Source: an uncultured Acidimicrobiaceae bacterium
Lineage (GTDB): Bacteria; Actinomycetota; Acidimicrobiia; Acidimicrobiales; UBA10347
Assembly: GCA_905182135.1 (NCBI GenBank)
Contig: CAJJAG010000002.1
Span: 186,001-250,000, forward strand
Length of the DNA stretch: 64,000 nucleotides
Direction of reading: 5' to 3'
Shown: one piece after another, positions 1-9,416 of the stretch
Layout: each line of letters opens with the position of its first letter
Numbering within the stretch: position 1 is the stretch's first letter
Program-made: the position numbers and the translations under genes
Notes under the pieces: model-generated
What the model saw: only the letters and a program-made list of their open reading frames with translations
The model's database searches: none
What the model was told of the DNA's origin: nothing

Positions 1-48
1 GTTTTCGGCCGCTCCGCTTCTACGACGGTCACCGTCACAGACTCTTAG
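1..48 (+). CDS. C-terminal tail of an unidentified gene (cut by window edge)
   Basis: The frame is open from base 1 and ends at a TAG at 46-48. It gives a Ser/Thr/Val-rich tail (…SASTTVTVTDS), which looks like the last beta strand of a secreted Ig-like or repeat domain. Only 15 codons are visible, so no function can be assigned. The following 243 bases to the next gene hold nothing recognisable. Confidence 0.35.
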   Translation, partial: VFGRSASTTVTVTDS

Positions 49-291
49 GGCCACCCCTGCGAGTCGTAGCGTCTATTCAATGGCCACCTGTGCCCTTTGT
101 CATGTTCCCAAGCCGCAGTCCCGGACCAGCAGTAGCGGTTCTTGCAGCCTGGCAAGGATCGCAGATCGCTCACAGAACTATCCACAAGGTCAACCGAGTA
201 GAACACTTCATATTTGTGGACCTAGGGCGCGGCTACCGCGCCATTGGGTCCACTGATTCTGAAGTGGCCTTTAATCTGCTTGACTAACGAG

Positions 292-1410
292 ATGAAGATC
301 ACACCGTTCGCCGTCGAACAATGGATGAACGAATACGAGAATCATTGCGAATACAACCTCGCTGAAACCTGCGTCGAGTCCCTTACCGTTGAAGAGCTCC
401 TCAACCTGGCTGACCTCGGCCGGAACGCACTCGACGACATCTTGTCGATGAAGTTGACCTACGGACCTATCGAAGGCTCAGAGCGGCTACGCACCGCCAT
501 CGCAGCGTTATACGACAATGTCGCCGTCGAAAATGTGCTCGTAACCCATGGAGCCATCGGAGCGAACAAGCTCGTCCACGAGACCCTGGTTGAGGCGGGC
601 GACATTGTCATCTCGGTACAACCGACCTACCAGCAGCACTATTCAATCCCGGCCAGCTACGGCGCTGACGTCAGAATTCTTAGCCTGCGAGCCGACAACG
701 GCTATCTGCCCGACATCGGCGAGCTACGAGAAATGGCAACACCCGACACAGCCTTGATTGCAATCAACAACCCGAATAATCCGACCGGTTCGTTGATGAA
801 CACCGCCATGCTCGCCGAGATCGCACAAATCGCAGCAGCTAATGGGGCCTACGTCCTATGTGACGAGGTCTACCGCGGGACTGACCAAGCAGGCAGCGGC
901 ACCTCCACCTCGATTGTCGACCTCTCAGACCATGGGATCAGCACCGGAAGCATGTCCAAGGCCTTCTCGCTCGCCGGGTTACGCCTGGGTTGGATCGCTG
1001 CTCGCGTCGAGGTGATCAAGGCAGCCGAGCTCCACCGCGACTACAGCACCATCAGCGTGGGCATGATCAATGACTTCCTCGCAGCAATTGCACTCGAGCA
1101 CGCCGACACCATCCTCGGGCGCAGCCGTTCCATCACTCGGACCAACCTGGCCATCTTGAGCGACTGGGTCGACGCTGAATCGCGCATTAGCTGGATCAAG
1201 CCGCAGTCTGGCACAACCGCATTGCTTCGCTTCGACGCTGACTTGTCGTCACGCGATTTTTGCACTGCACTGCTACGCCAAACGGGTGTGCTATTCATGC
1301 CTGGCAGTGCACTCGAATCTGAGGGCTCGGTGCGTATTGGCTATGCCAACAACGAACAGATCCTGCGCGATGGCCTCGCTCAGGTCTCCATCTTTCTCGC
1401 ACATCTGTAA
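292..1410 (+). CDS. PLP-dependent aminotransferase, class I/II
   Basis: This is a 372-aa fold-type I aminotransferase. The sequence shows the NNPNNPTG substrate-loop motif (about residues 158-166), the CDEVYRG aspartate strand, and the SMSKAFSLAGLRLGW block whose Lys223 should carry pyridoxal phosphate. An arginine for the substrate carboxylate follows near the C-terminus (VRIGYAN). The ATG at 292 is chosen because an upstream TTG at 244 would add 16 residues with no homology-like character. Its N-terminus and compact length resemble the capreomycidine-synthase/arginine-utilising branch of the family, but the substrate cannot be read from sequence. It stands alone and converges on truA 33 bp away. 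Confidence 0.85.
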   Translation: MKITPFAVEQWMNEYENHCEYNLAETCVESLTVEELLNLADLGRNALDDILSMKLTYGPIEGSERLRTAIAALYDNVAVENVLVTHGAIGANKLVHETLVEAGDIVISVQPTYQQHYSIPASYGADVRILSLRADNGYLPDIGELREMATPDTALIAINNPNNPTGSLMNTAMLAEIAQIAAANGAYVLCDEVYRGTDQAGSGTSTSIVDLSDHGISTGSMSKAFSLAGLRLGWIAARVEVIKAAELHRDYSTISVGMINDFLAAIALEHADTILGRSRSITRTNLAILSDWVDAESRISWIKPQSGTTALLRFDADLSSRDFCTALLRQTGVLFMPGSALESEGSVRIGYANNEQILRDGLAQVSIFLAHL

Positions 1411-1443
1411 ACCGCTAGCGCCACTAGCCGCACCGCTAGCGGG

Positions 1444-2202
1444 TCAATACGTCACCTGGAGAAGGAAAAGCCCATGGGGCGGGGCTACCCGTTGGACTGC
1501 CTTGCGATCCTTAGCTTCAAGAATGCTCGGAACGTCGCTAACCGCCAATACTCCGAGGCCAACATCCACGCACATCCCGGTGATCGAACGCACCATCTGT
1601 TGACAAAACGACGAGGCAGCAATCACTAGCTGGATCTCATCGTCGGGCTGACGAGTCCACCCGACCGATCGCAGCGTACGAGTACGCGGCTTCTCGACTC
1701 GCTGGTCGCCAAACACTTCAAACTGGCGGCGACAGAACGAACTAAAATCGTGGGTTCCCAACAAAAGTTGCCCTGCGGCCTGCATCTGATCAACGTCCAG
1801 GGGTAACGACACCCGCCATGTGTAGTCCTTCCGAAAGGGATCGGGTAGCCGCCTATTCAAAATCCGGTACCGGTACGACCGCCCCTTGCACGAGAAACGA
1901 GCGTCAAAGTCGTCAGCCACCAGCTGTACATCGCTGACCACTATGTGCGGCCTGCACAGCGAGTTCAGCGATGTCCGCAAGGCCTCCAGAACGACCGGCT
2001 TATCTGTATCAAACGACACAACCTGGACGAGCGCATGGACACCGGCATCTGTGCGGCCAGCACACACGATCGGGACAGAATGCTGGAGCACTTTTTCCAA
2101 AGCATCACGCAAAGCACCCCCAACGGTAGGAACACCTTCGTTGGGAGCGAACCCGCGAAAGGGCCGTCCGTCATAACTCAACTGAAGTCGATACCTAGCC
2201 AT
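1444..2202 (-). CDS. truA: tRNA pseudouridine(38-40) synthase TruA
   Basis: This 252-aa protein isomerises uridines 38, 39 and 40 in the anticodon stem-loop of tRNAs. The catalytic aspartate lies in the motif GRTDAGVHA (Asp52). The RSITGMCVDVGLG block near the C-terminus is also typical of TruA. It lies after rplQ, as in many actinobacteria, but a 291-bp gap and a promoter-like TAGATT 8 nt before the ATG suggest its own transcription. Confidence 0.95.
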   Translation of the reverse strand: MARYRLQLSYDGRPFRGFAPNEGVPTVGGALRDALEKVLQHSVPIVCAGRTDAGVHALVQVVSFDTDKPVVLEALRTSLNSLCRPHIVVSDVQLVADDFDARFSCKGRSYRYRILNRRLPDPFRKDYTWRVSLPLDVDQMQAAGQLLLGTHDFSSFCRRQFEVFGDQRVEKPRTRTLRSVGWTRQPDDEIQLVIAASSFCQQMVRSITGMCVDVGLGVLAVSDVPSILEAKDRKAVQRVAPPHGLFLLQVTY

Positions 2203-2210
2203 CGATTCAG

Positions 2211-2216
2211 AATCTA
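2211..2216 (-). promoter_or_regulatory. Candidate -10 of truA (leaderless)
   Basis: On the minus strand TAGATT stands 8 nt before the truA ATG. It fits the TAnnnT pattern seen at other single genes in the window. No good -35 was seen. Confidence 0.35.
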
Positions 2217-2493
2217 TCTGCAGAGTGGTGCCACAAAACGGGTCGCACGGTCACGTTCATGGAGCTACGGCGGGCTACTCGCGCCAGGTTTCCCGAATCG
2301 CCTCGTTGAGAAGAAAAAAATGGACCCCACAACACACATCAAAACGCGGAAACGCCCCCGCACCAAGTACAGGGGACGATTACCGGTTTTTTGATCCACA
2401 CACACTGAAGTGCGACGAGGTCACACAACAGCAGTATCGGATCAGACAGGATCAGGCGGACACCGGAACGGTGAGGCCTCCGGACCCGCAGAA

Positions 2494-2847
2494 CTAGACG
2501 AGTTCAATCCGCGCCATGGGAGCCTTGTCACCGCTACGTGGACCAAGCTTCAGGATACGGGTGTAACCGCCAGGACGATCGACATATCGAGGGCCGACCT
2601 CATCAATCAGCTTCTGAGCAATCTCACGATCATCCAGGAACTTGAGTAGCTGACGGTGGTTATGTAGCCCGCCTTTTTTCGCCTTCGTGATCATCTTCTC
2701 AGCGATCGGGCGCATGGCTCGAGCCTTAGCCTCGGTCGTCTCGATAGCCTCTGCGGCGACGAGCGACGAGACCAAATTGGCCATCATCAGCTTTTGGTGT
2801 TGCGAGCTACCACCGAAACGGCGGCCCTTTTTGGGAGTTGCTGGCAT
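2494..2847 (-). CDS. rplQ: 50S ribosomal protein L17
   Basis: This 117-aa protein has the typical start MPATPKKGRRFGG and the segment NLVSSLVAAEAIETTEAKA. It is a large-subunit protein at the exit-tunnel side. It is the last gene of the ribosomal supercluster and starts 6 nt after rpoA. No T-rich intrinsic terminator is evident in the 291-bp gap that follows, only a short CACCG/CGGTG hairpin near 2461. Confidence 0.97.
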   Translation of the reverse strand: MPATPKKGRRFGGSSQHQKLMMANLVSSLVAAEAIETTEAKARAMRPIAEKMITKAKKGGLHNHRQLLKFLDDREIAQKLIDEVGPRYVDRPGGYTRILKLGPRSGDKAPMARIELV

Positions 2848-2853
2848 GGGGAA

Positions 2854-3792
2854 TCAGCTCCGGGTTGCGAGCGAAAGTCCACGCTCGTCAAGCTTCTGGG
2901 CAACCTCGTCGAGCGACTTCTGACCAAAGTTGGTGATTGCCAACAGATCATCGATCGACTTCTCGAGCAGCTCGCCAATGGTATTGACCTGAGCACGCTT
3001 GAGACAGTTACGGGGGCGTTCGGAAAGTTCGAGATCCTCGATAGGGAGATCAAGGTCGGGCGAACCGCTAGCGGTTGCCGTGGCCTCGGCCAGTTCGAGT
3101 CCTTCAGGCTCGTCGCTCATCTCTTCGACAAGCTGCACGATGCTACGTAGCGTTGCACCGGCCGAAGCCAAAGAATCACGAGGCGAGATCGAACCATCGG
3201 TCTGAATGTCGAGCACCAGACGGTCATAGTTCGTCGACTGCTCAACGCGTGCAGCTTCAACATTGAAGCTGACACGGCGAACAGGCGAGAAGATCGCATC
3301 GACCGGAATGAGGCCAATGGCGCCACCGGTGTCTTGATCGGCGGCTGACAGGTAGCCAGCGCCGCGCTCGATCGTGAGATCGCATGCAAGACGTGCCTTC
3401 TCGTTGAGCGTTGCAATGACCAAGTCCGGGTTGAGAATCTCAACCTCGGGGGTGGTCTGCAGATCAGCAGCTGTAACCGTTGCCGGTCCTGCTACGTCAA
3501 GGCGAACCACTATTGGTTCATTGCTGTGGCTGATCAACACCACGTCTTTAATATTGAGGATGATGTCTGTGACATCTTCCGCAATACCCGGAAGCGTATC
3601 GAATTCGTGCAAAGCACCATCGATACGAATCTGGGTAATCGCTGCACCAGGAATCGACGACAGCAACGTGCGCCGTAACGAGTTTCCTAGCGTATGACCG
3701 AACCCCGGCTCAAGGGGTCCAATCGCAAATTTTTGCCGGTTAGTCGATTCGTCGTTGACGGCATCGACAGTCGGTCGTTGAATGACAAGCAT
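2854..3792 (-). CDS. rpoA: DNA-directed RNA polymerase alpha subunit
   Basis: This 312-aa protein has the N-terminal dimerisation domain (GFGHTLGNSLRRTLLSS, near residue 30) that nucleates assembly of beta and beta'. A linker of about 20 residues rich in Ala, Thr and Ser leads to the C-terminal domain (LELSERPRNCLKRAQVNTIGEL), which contacts UP elements and activators. It lies between rpsD and rplQ as in the standard alpha operon. A 59-bp gap separates it from rpsD. Confidence 0.97.
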   Translation of the reverse strand: MLVIQRPTVDAVNDESTNRQKFAIGPLEPGFGHTLGNSLRRTLLSSIPGAAITQIRIDGALHEFDTLPGIAEDVTDIILNIKDVVLISHSNEPIVVRLDVAGPATVTAADLQTTPEVEILNPDLVIATLNEKARLACDLTIERGAGYLSAADQDTGGAIGLIPVDAIFSPVRRVSFNVEAARVEQSTNYDRLVLDIQTDGSISPRDSLASAGATLRSIVQLVEEMSDEPEGLELAEATATASGSPDLDLPIEDLELSERPRNCLKRAQVNTIGELLEKSIDDLLAITNFGQKSLDEVAQKLDERGLSLATRS

Positions 3793-3851
3793 CCGTTAGT
3801 CACCTCGGGGTTTGGAGGACTATGTCCTGCAGTCACGCAGGAGAAGTCGCT

Positions 3852-4469
3852 TTACTTGCTGTACAACTCGACGATCAATGATTCCCGAATGGGAACATCA
3901 ATCTGTTCGCGGATCGGACGTGAACGGACGGTGGCTTCCCAGCCCTCGCCTGCCATGTCAATCCACGCCGGCGCCGGACGGTCAACGACGTCGTTATTCC
4001 ACTGGAACGTATGATTGTCTTTGCTCTTTGGACGAACGGTGACAACATCACCCTTACGCAGGCGGTAGCTACAGATGTCGACACGACGGCCGTTTACATC
4101 GATGTGGCCGTGGTTCACGAACTGGCGAGCCTGTGAGCGGGTTGCTGCCCAGCCGACTCGATAGACGAGATTGTCAAGTCGCAGTTCAAGGAACTGCAAC
4201 ATGTTCTCACCTGTCACGCCTTGGCTACGGTTCGCCTCTTTGTAGAGGTTGCGAAACTGACGCTCGGTCAGGCCGTAGGTGAAGCGAGCCTTCTGCTTTT
4301 CTTGCAGCTGGATCAGGTATTCAGAGACATTGCCGCGGCGGCGGGTGCGCCCGTGTTCGCCTGGCGGGTATGGGCGCTTGTCAAGAGCGACAGCCTCGCC
4401 CTTGGTTCCCCAAATGTTGGTGCCGAGACGGCGCGCTACGCGTGCCTTTGGACCGGTATAACGAGACAT
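3852..4469 (-). CDS. rpsD: 30S ribosomal protein S4
   Basis: This 205-aa 16S rRNA assembly initiator begins [18 protein letters not shown]. The S4 RNA-binding domain is visible from LELRLDNLVYRVG onward. I chose the start at 4469 because it matches the family and overlaps the rpsK stop (TGATG). An upstream in-frame codon at 4499 would add ten residues inside rpsK and is rejected. In many bacteria S4 represses this operon, but no leader structure was checked here. Confidence 0.95.
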   Translation of the reverse strand: MSRYTGPKARVARRLGTNIWGTKGEAVALDKRPYPPGEHGRTRRRGNVSEYLIQLQEKQKARFTYGLTERQFRNLYKEANRSQGVTGENMLQFLELRLDNLVYRVGWAATRSQARQFVNHGHIDVNGRRVDICSYRLRKGDVVTVRPKSKDNHTFQWNNDVVDRPAPAWIDMAGEGWEATVRSRPIREQIDVPIRESLIVELYSK

Positions 4470-4840
4470 CAGCCCCTCCGACGCTTTGGTGGGCGGCAAC
4501 CATTGTGAGGAACCGGCGTAACATCTTTGATGCCGGTGACCTCGATGCCGAGATTTTGAATTGAACGGATGGCGGTTTCGCGACCCGAACCCGGACCGGT
4601 GACTTCGACATCGGCCTTACGGAGGCCCTGTTCCATTGCCTTACGGGCTGCCGACTCGGCTGCCGTCTGCGCTGCGAACGGGGTGCTCTTACGAGAACCC
4701 TTGAAGCCGGCGCTACCGGCCGAGGCCCAGGCAATCACATTGCCGCCCTGGTCGGTAATCGAAATAATCGTATTGTTGAATGAGCTCTTGATGTGCACCA
4801 CGCCGTAAGGCACGTTGCGACGCTCTTTGCGCTTCGCCAT
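4469..4840 (-). CDS. rpsK: 30S ribosomal protein S11
   Basis: This 123-aa small-subunit platform protein contains [19 protein letters not shown] and a basic C-terminus ([11 protein letters not shown]). Its start overlaps the rpsM stop by one base and its stop overlaps the rpsD start, which indicates translational coupling. Confidence 0.97.
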   Translation of the reverse strand: MAKRKERRNVPYGVVHIKSSFNNTIISITDQGGNVIAWASAGSAGFKGSRKSTPFAAQTAAESAARKAMEQGLRKADVEVTGPGSGRETAIRSIQNLGIEVTGIKDVTPVPHNGCRPPKRRRG

Positions 4841-5217
4841 TACTTCATTACCTTCTTCTTGCCCGCAATAGCCTTCTTAGGACCCTTGCGAGTACGAGCG
4901 TTGGTGTGAGTGCGCTGGCCACGTACTGGCAGGCCACGACGGTGGCGGATGCCTTGGTAGCAACCGATTTCCATCTTGCGCTTGATGTCTTGCTGGACCT
5001 CACGTCGGAGGTCACCTTCAACGCGGAGGTTGCCTTCGATATAAGAGCGGAGATTAGCGATGTCTTGATCGTCTAGATCCCGAACTCTAATGCTTTCATC
5101 GATGTCACATGCGGCCAGCACCTGCTTCGAGGTGGTGAGTCCGATGCCAAAGAGATAAGTAAGGGAGATTACAACGCGCTTTTCACGCGGAATGTCTACG
5201 CCTGCAATACGTGCCAT
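4840..5217 (-). CDS. rpsM: 30S ribosomal protein S13
   Basis: This 125-aa small-subunit head protein contacts the P-site tRNA and forms bridges to the large subunit. It begins [15 protein letters not shown] and contains [19 protein letters not shown] before a basic tail ending KKVMK. It starts 3 nt after rpmJ. Confidence 0.97.
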   Translation of the reverse strand: MARIAGVDIPREKRVVISLTYLFGIGLTTSKQVLAACDIDESIRVRDLDDQDIANLRSYIEGNLRVEGDLRREVQQDIKRKMEIGCYQGIRHRRGLPVRGQRTHTNARTRKGPKKAIAGKKKVMK

Positions 5218-5220
5218 GTT

Positions 5221-5334
5221 CTAGCCCTGCCGTTGCTTGTGTCGAGGGTTGGTGCAGATGACTTGGATGCGACGGTGCCGACGAATAATTCGGCACTTAT
5301 CACACATTTTTTTGACGCTGGGTCGTACTTTCAT
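5221..5334 (-). CDS. rpmJ: 50S ribosomal protein L36 (zinc-ribbon form)
   Basis: I translated this 37-aa gene by hand. It begins [14 protein letters not shown] and ends with the TAG at 5221-5223. Cys11, Cys14, Cys27 and His32 form the usual zinc ribbon, so this is the zinc-binding (C+) form. It sits between infA and rpsM, as in most bacteria. It is short enough to be missed by a simple length cutoff. Confidence 0.95.
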   Translation of the reverse strand: MKVRPSVKKMCDKCRIIRRHRRIQVICTNPRHKQRQG

Positions 5335-5417
5335 TTGCTACTCAGGTTCGAGATAGAGGGTGGAGGTGTCTGAAGCTTCAGCGTCTACTGAGTTCAGGTG
5401 GTACCGGGGATTAGCCG

Positions 5418-5639
5418 CTACTTGTAGCGGTAAGTAATGCGACCCCGCTTGAGGTCATAGGGGGTCAATTCGACTTGCACCTTGTCACCAGGCAGGATGC
5501 GAATGTAATGCATTCGCATTTTGCCGGAGATGTGGGCGAGCAGTTCGTGGCCATTATCGAGTTCGACCCGGAACATGGCGTTGGGCAGGCTTTCAGTAAC
5601 CGTGCCCTCCATCAATATTGCGTCTTCTTTTGTAGCGAT
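5418..5639 (-). CDS. infA: Translation initiation factor IF-1, apparently with an AUC start codon
   Basis: This is the S1-fold factor that occupies the ribosomal A site during initiation. The core [20 protein letters not shown] and the end GRITYRYK are typical. The nearest standard start (TTG at 5615, followed by ATG) gives only 65 aa and drops the conserved N-terminus. Reading upstream in frame gives [11 protein letters not shown], which matches the family pattern, and the codon before that Ala is ATC at 5639-5637. This yields 73 aa, the usual length. A GGAAAG Shine-Dalgarno lies about 8 nt upstream of that ATC. No in-frame ATG, GTG or TTG is available there. The gene is certain; the start is inferred. 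The map gene often found between adk and infA is absent. Confidence 0.9.
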   Translation of the reverse strand: MATKEDAILMEGTVTESLPNAMFRVELDNGHELLAHISGKMRMHYIRILPGDKVQVELTPYDLKRGRITYRYK

Positions 5640-5742
5640 GATGCTTACTTTCCATTCAGGGTTGGGATGACGAATTCAGGCACTTTGCCGACGCCTATCC
5701 CGCTGCGCGGCAAACACAAGCCGACGCGCGCAAACGACTATC

Positions 5743-6339
5743 TTATTCCCCGTTATCTCCTTCTCCAACCTCGACACCTGCTATACAAGCATCGAGTGCC
5801 GTCTTAACCCGTGCGAAGACGTCGTCTTCGCCTCCAAGACCGTCGACTTGTCGCAAAAGACCCCGCTCGTCAAACCAGTCCAGCAACGGGCGAGTCTGAG
5901 ATTCGTAAAGGCCTAGTCGCTTAGCGATCGCCGCTTCAGTATCGTCATCCCTGCCACGCTCGAGCATACGAGCGGTGACTTCTTCTACTGAGACTTCCAG
6001 GTTGACAGCGGCGTCGATGGAACGCTCACCTAGAATCCGGACCAGTTCATCGGCCTGTGCAGGAGTGCGAGGGAAACCATCGAGCAAGACCCCTCGATCC
6101 ACAATATCTGACTCGGCAAGGCGGTCGGAAACAATACCGATCATGGTGTTGTCGTCGACCAGGCCACCAGCGTCCATAATCTTCTGCGCTGCAAGCCCCA
6201 ACTGGGTACCGGCAGCGATCGCTGCGCGCAGCATGTCGCCAGTCGAGACATGCACCACGCCATAGGCATCAACGATGCGCTGGCTTTGGGTGCCTTTACC
6301 GGCGCCTTGGCGCCCGAATATTGCGAGATGTAGTGCCAC
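5743..6339 (-). CDS. adk: Adenylate kinase (short-LID form)
   Basis: This 198-aa enzyme interconverts ATP + AMP and 2 ADP. The P-loop GRQGAGKGTQ is at residues 9-18, the AMP-binding DGFPRTPAQ follows, and the R-rich segment RMLERGRDDDTEAAIAKRL replaces the long zinc-type LID insert. Short-LID forms are common in Actinobacteria. It follows secY by 19 bp, the usual place at the end of the spc operon. Confidence 0.95.
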   Translation of the reverse strand: MALHLAIFGRQGAGKGTQSQRIVDAYGVVHVSTGDMLRAAIAAGTQLGLAAQKIMDAGGLVDDNTMIGIVSDRLAESDIVDRGVLLDGFPRTPAQADELVRILGERSIDAAVNLEVSVEEVTARMLERGRDDDTEAAIAKRLGLYESQTRPLLDWFDERGLLRQVDGLGGEDDVFARVKTALDACIAGVEVGEGDNGE

Positions 6340-6358
6340 TGTTTATTCCTTACCTGAA

Positions 6359-7705
6359 TTACTTCAGGAAGCCCTCGTAGTTGCGCATCATGAGCTGGCT
6401 GTCAATCTGCTTCATGGTCTCAAGACCTACGCCCACGGCGATCAGAATTGAGATACCCGAGAAGCCGAAGAAGCCAGTGCTACCAGCAGGCAGAACAAGG
6501 CCGAGAGCCACTGCGGGAAGCAGCGCCACAACAGCGATGAACAGAGCGCCCGGGAATGTGATACGGCTCAATATCTTGGAAAGGTGACGCTCGGTCTCTG
6601 GACCTGGGCGTAGTGGCGCAATGTGGCCACCCTGGCGTCGGAGTTCGTCTGCTTTTTTAACAGGATCAAACGTAATGGCCGTGTAAAAGTATGCGAAACC
6701 AATAATGAGAAGACCGAAAATAATCAGATACACCGGATCAGCGGGATTGACGAGACGCTCGTCTACGAAGGTACGGACCGTGTCACCCCAGCCCGAAGGT
6801 AGGACCACGGCAAAGAGCTGCGGAAGGTAGAGCACCGATGAAGCGAAGATGATGGGAATAACGCCACTCTGGTTGACTTTGAGCGGGATATACGTCGATG
6901 TGCCGCCGTACTGTTTGCGGCCTACCACTCGCTTCGAGAACGTGACCGGGATTCGGCGTTGACCATTCTCGATGAACACGATGGCAACAAGCATCACGAT
7001 GTAGAGCGCCAGGATGATGGCGATCCAGCCCCAGCCACCGTTCCTGAACACGTCAACGAACTGGTTAGGAATGGTCGTCATGACCGAAGCGAAGATGATG
7101 ATCGAGATGCCGTTACCGACACCCTTCTGAGTTATGAGCTCACCCATCCACATCAGCAAGGCAGTTCCCGCAGTCAGCGTCAACACAACGAGACCAACAC
7201 GAGGAGCGGTAAAGGTTGGCAGCAGGTCGAGCCCGTTGCCGGACTGACCCGATGACCCTGTTCCAAAGCCGTTGCCCTGGCGGTTGAACAGAAAAGCGAA
7301 GCCCGTGGACTGAACGATGGCGATAGCGATAGTCAGATAACGAGTCCACTGGGTAATCTTGCGTTGTCCTACAGCTCCCTGATTTTGCCACTGCTCAATC
7401 CGAGGAATCACTATGCCCAGAATTTGCATGATGATCGACGCAGTGATGTAAGGGAAAACGCCCAGGGCGAAAATCGCCATCTGCGTCAACGCTCCACCGG
7501 AGAATAATGCCAAGAAATCGAGCACGCCGCCACCTTCGAGCTCTGTACGAGCTCGAATAGCCGCTACGGCATCAAAGTTGATGCCCGGCGACGGGATAAA
7601 CGCGCCAATGCGGTAGATGACGACCATCGCCAAGGTAAACAGTACCTTGTTGCGAAGGTCGGGAATGCGGCCGATGTTGGCAATATTCCGTAAAGTGCTG
7701 AGCAT
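6359..7705 (-). CDS. secY: Preprotein translocase subunit SecY
   Basis: This 448-aa integral membrane protein forms the protein-conducting channel with SecE and SecG. About ten hydrophobic segments are visible. Family markers include the N-terminal IPSPGIN plug-region segment, ITASIIMQIL, and the cytoplasmic loops FSKRVVGRKQYGG and LRRQGGHIAPLRPG. The C-terminus (MMRNYEGFLK) is typical. It follows rplO with a 36-bp gap. Confidence 0.97.
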   Translation of the reverse strand: MLSTLRNIANIGRIPDLRNKVLFTLAMVVIYRIGAFIPSPGINFDAVAAIRARTELEGGGVLDFLALFSGGALTQMAIFALGVFPYITASIIMQILGIVIPRIEQWQNQGAVGQRKITQWTRYLTIAIAIVQSTGFAFLFNRQGNGFGTGSSGQSGNGLDLLPTFTAPRVGLVVLTLTAGTALLMWMGELITQKGVGNGISIIIFASVMTTIPNQFVDVFRNGGWGWIAIILALYIVMLVAIVFIENGQRRIPVTFSKRVVGRKQYGGTSTYIPLKVNQSGVIPIIFASSVLYLPQLFAVVLPSGWGDTVRTFVDERLVNPADPVYLIIFGLLIIGFAYFYTAITFDPVKKADELRRQGGHIAPLRPGPETERHLSKILSRITFPGALFIAVVALLPAVALGLVLPAGSTGFFGFSGISILIAVGVGLETMKQIDSQLMMRNYEGFLK

Positions 7706-7741
7706 GAGGTGCTTACTCCGATCGCGGCCAGCCGAAGCTAG

Positions 7742-8227
7742 CTAGCGGTTCTGGTGTGCGCTGCCGTTAGCGGCAGGACGGACCCGGTATGGCGAAGGAA
7801 GTTCAATGACGGTGCCACCGGCTTCCTCGATTGCGGTCTTGGCCGAAGCCGAGAATGCATGTGCCGTTACCGTTACTGCACTGGAGATAGTCCCACGTCC
7901 TAGGACCTTCACCAGCGCACCCTTACCAATGAGACCATTGGCATAGAGCGTCTCTGGTGTGATATCGGATAAAGCGGAGTCGGTGATCGTGTCCAAGTTG
8001 ATGGCTTGGTACTCGACACGGAATGGGTTGTTGAAGCCACGTAGCTTAGGAACACGCTGCAGAAGCGGCATCTGGCCACCTTCGAAGCCAACGCGCACAG
8101 TGTTACGTGCTCGTTGGCCCTTGCTACCGCGACCGGCAGTCTTGCCGCCATTGGCGCCGATACCGCGACCGACGCGCTTTCGACGCTTGTTTGAGCCCTC
8201 AGCGGGCTTGAGATCATGGATCTTCAT
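7742..8227 (-). CDS. rplO: 50S ribosomal protein L15
   Basis: This 161-aa large-subunit protein has the typical start [20 protein letters not shown] and the Gly/Arg-rich [18 protein letters not shown] stretch. The [20 protein letters not shown] block is also diagnostic. It lies between rpmD and secY. Confidence 0.97.
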   Translation of the reverse strand: MKIHDLKPAEGSNKRRKRVGRGIGANGGKTAGRGSKGQRARNTVRVGFEGGQMPLLQRVPKLRGFNNPFRVEYQAINLDTITDSALSDITPETLYANGLIGKGALVKVLGRGTISSAVTVTAHAFSASAKTAIEEAGGTVIELPSPYRVRPAANGSAHQNR

Positions 8228-8250
8228 GGATTTCGTCCTCTCAGGCTCAG

Positions 8251-8433
8251 CTACTCGGAGATCTCTTCGACAGACACCAGGTGTGGAACCTTGGCGATCA
8301 TGCCGCGAATCTCAGGGCGGTCAGGAAGGTCATTTGATTGGCCGAGCCGGCGCAGACCGAGAGCACGCAAGGTGCCACGCTGCTTAGGCTTGGTACCGAT
8401 CTGGGACCGGGTTTGGGTAACGCGCAGGGCCAT
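8251..8433 (-). CDS. rpmD: 50S ribosomal protein L30
   Basis: This 60-aa protein contains [20 protein letters not shown], the L30 signature. It starts 3 nt after rpsE. Confidence 0.95.
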   Translation of the reverse strand: MALRVTQTRSQIGTKPKQRGTLRALGLRRLGQSNDLPDRPEIRGMIAKVPHLVSVEEISE

Positions 8434-8436
8434 GAC

Positions 8437-9048
8437 TCAGTCCTCGCTTGGCCCAGCAGTTGCCGAGCCCTTCTTTTTGGTATCAAGGTAGGCGGCCCAG
8501 AGGCCTCCAGGAACGAACTCTTCGGGATCAAGTCCACGAAGGGTCGCTATTTCGTCGGGACGTTTGAGACCAGCGAGGCCCGCAATAGTTGCTCGGGCCA
8601 CATTAATATGATTGGCCGAACCCAGCGACTTGCATAGCACGTCGTGCACGCCAGCCTCTTCGAGAATGACACGGGCAGCTCCGCCAGCTATTACACCAGT
8701 ACCAGGTGCAGCGGGCTTAAGGAGCACGCGGCCAGCGCCAAGGCGCCCTGTGATTGTGTGAGTAATCGTGGTACCAGCAAGTGGCACATTGATTAGCGAG
8801 TTCTTCGCTTCTTCGGTGCCCTTCTGAATAGCCAGTGGCACTTCCTTGGCCTTGCCATAGCCAAGACCAACACGACCGTTACCATCGCCGATTACGACGA
8901 GCGCGGTGAACGAGAAACGTCGACCACCCTTGACGACCTTGGAAACGCGGTTGATATTGATGACACGTGAGTCGCGTAGACCATCGTTATCGCGGTCATT
9001 ACGACCACCACGGTCATTGCGGTCGTTGCGACCTCTATCGTCGGCCAT
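8437..9048 (-). CDS. rpsE: 30S ribosomal protein S5
   Basis: This 203-aa protein helps set decoding accuracy together with S4. An N-terminal extension of about 25 residues built from Asp, Arg and Asn ([18 protein letters not shown]) precedes the family start [20 protein letters not shown] similar D/R/N composition appears in Rho in this window. The start overlaps the rplR stop by one base. Confidence 0.96.
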   Translation of the reverse strand: MADDRGRNDRNDRGGRNDRDNDGLRDSRVININRVSKVVKGGRRFSFTALVVIGDGNGRVGLGYGKAKEVPLAIQKGTEEAKNSLINVPLAGTTITHTITGRLGAGRVLLKPAAPGTGVIAGGAARVILEEAGVHDVLCKSLGSANHINVARATIAGLAGLKRPDEIATLRGLDPEEFVPGGLWAAYLDTKKKGSATAGPSED

Positions 9049-9407
9049 CAGAACTCCAGTCCTGCTTCACGAGCAGCGTCGGCGAGGGCGGCAATGCGGC
9101 CGTGGTAGCGGTTGCCACCACGGTCAAACACTACAGTCGAAACGCCTGCGGCTTTGGCTCGTTCTGCGATGAGCGATCCGACCTGTGCAGCAGCCGTTGC
9201 ATTACCGGTTGCGCCACTACGAAGGTCGGCTTCGAGCGATGACGCGGAGGCAATTGTAGTGCCATCTGCATCGTTGATCAGTTGCACAGCAATGTGCTTG
9301 TTTGAACGAAACACCGACAAGCGGGGACGTTCTGCGTTGCCAACGACCTTGCGGCGAAGGCGGGCGTGGCGGCGATGCCGGGCGGCCCGGCGGCTCTTGG
9401 TTGCCAT
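9048..9407 (-). CDS. rplR: 50S ribosomal protein L18
   Basis: This 119-aa 5S rRNA-binding protein has a basic N-terminus ([19 protein letters not shown]) and the segment [16 protein letters not shown]. It ends with the usual REAGLEF. Confidence 0.97.
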   Translation of the reverse strand: MATKSRRAARHRRHARLRRKVVGNAERPRLSVFRSNKHIAVQLINDADGTTIASASSLEADLRSGATGNATAAAQVGSLIAERAKAAGVSTVVFDRGGNRYHGRIAALADAAREAGLEF

Positions 9408-9416
9408 CGTCGTCTC

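Noticed and set aside
90-287. 65-codon frame before the aminotransferase
   Set aside because: It has no ribosome-binding site or family and overlaps the leader of the real gene.
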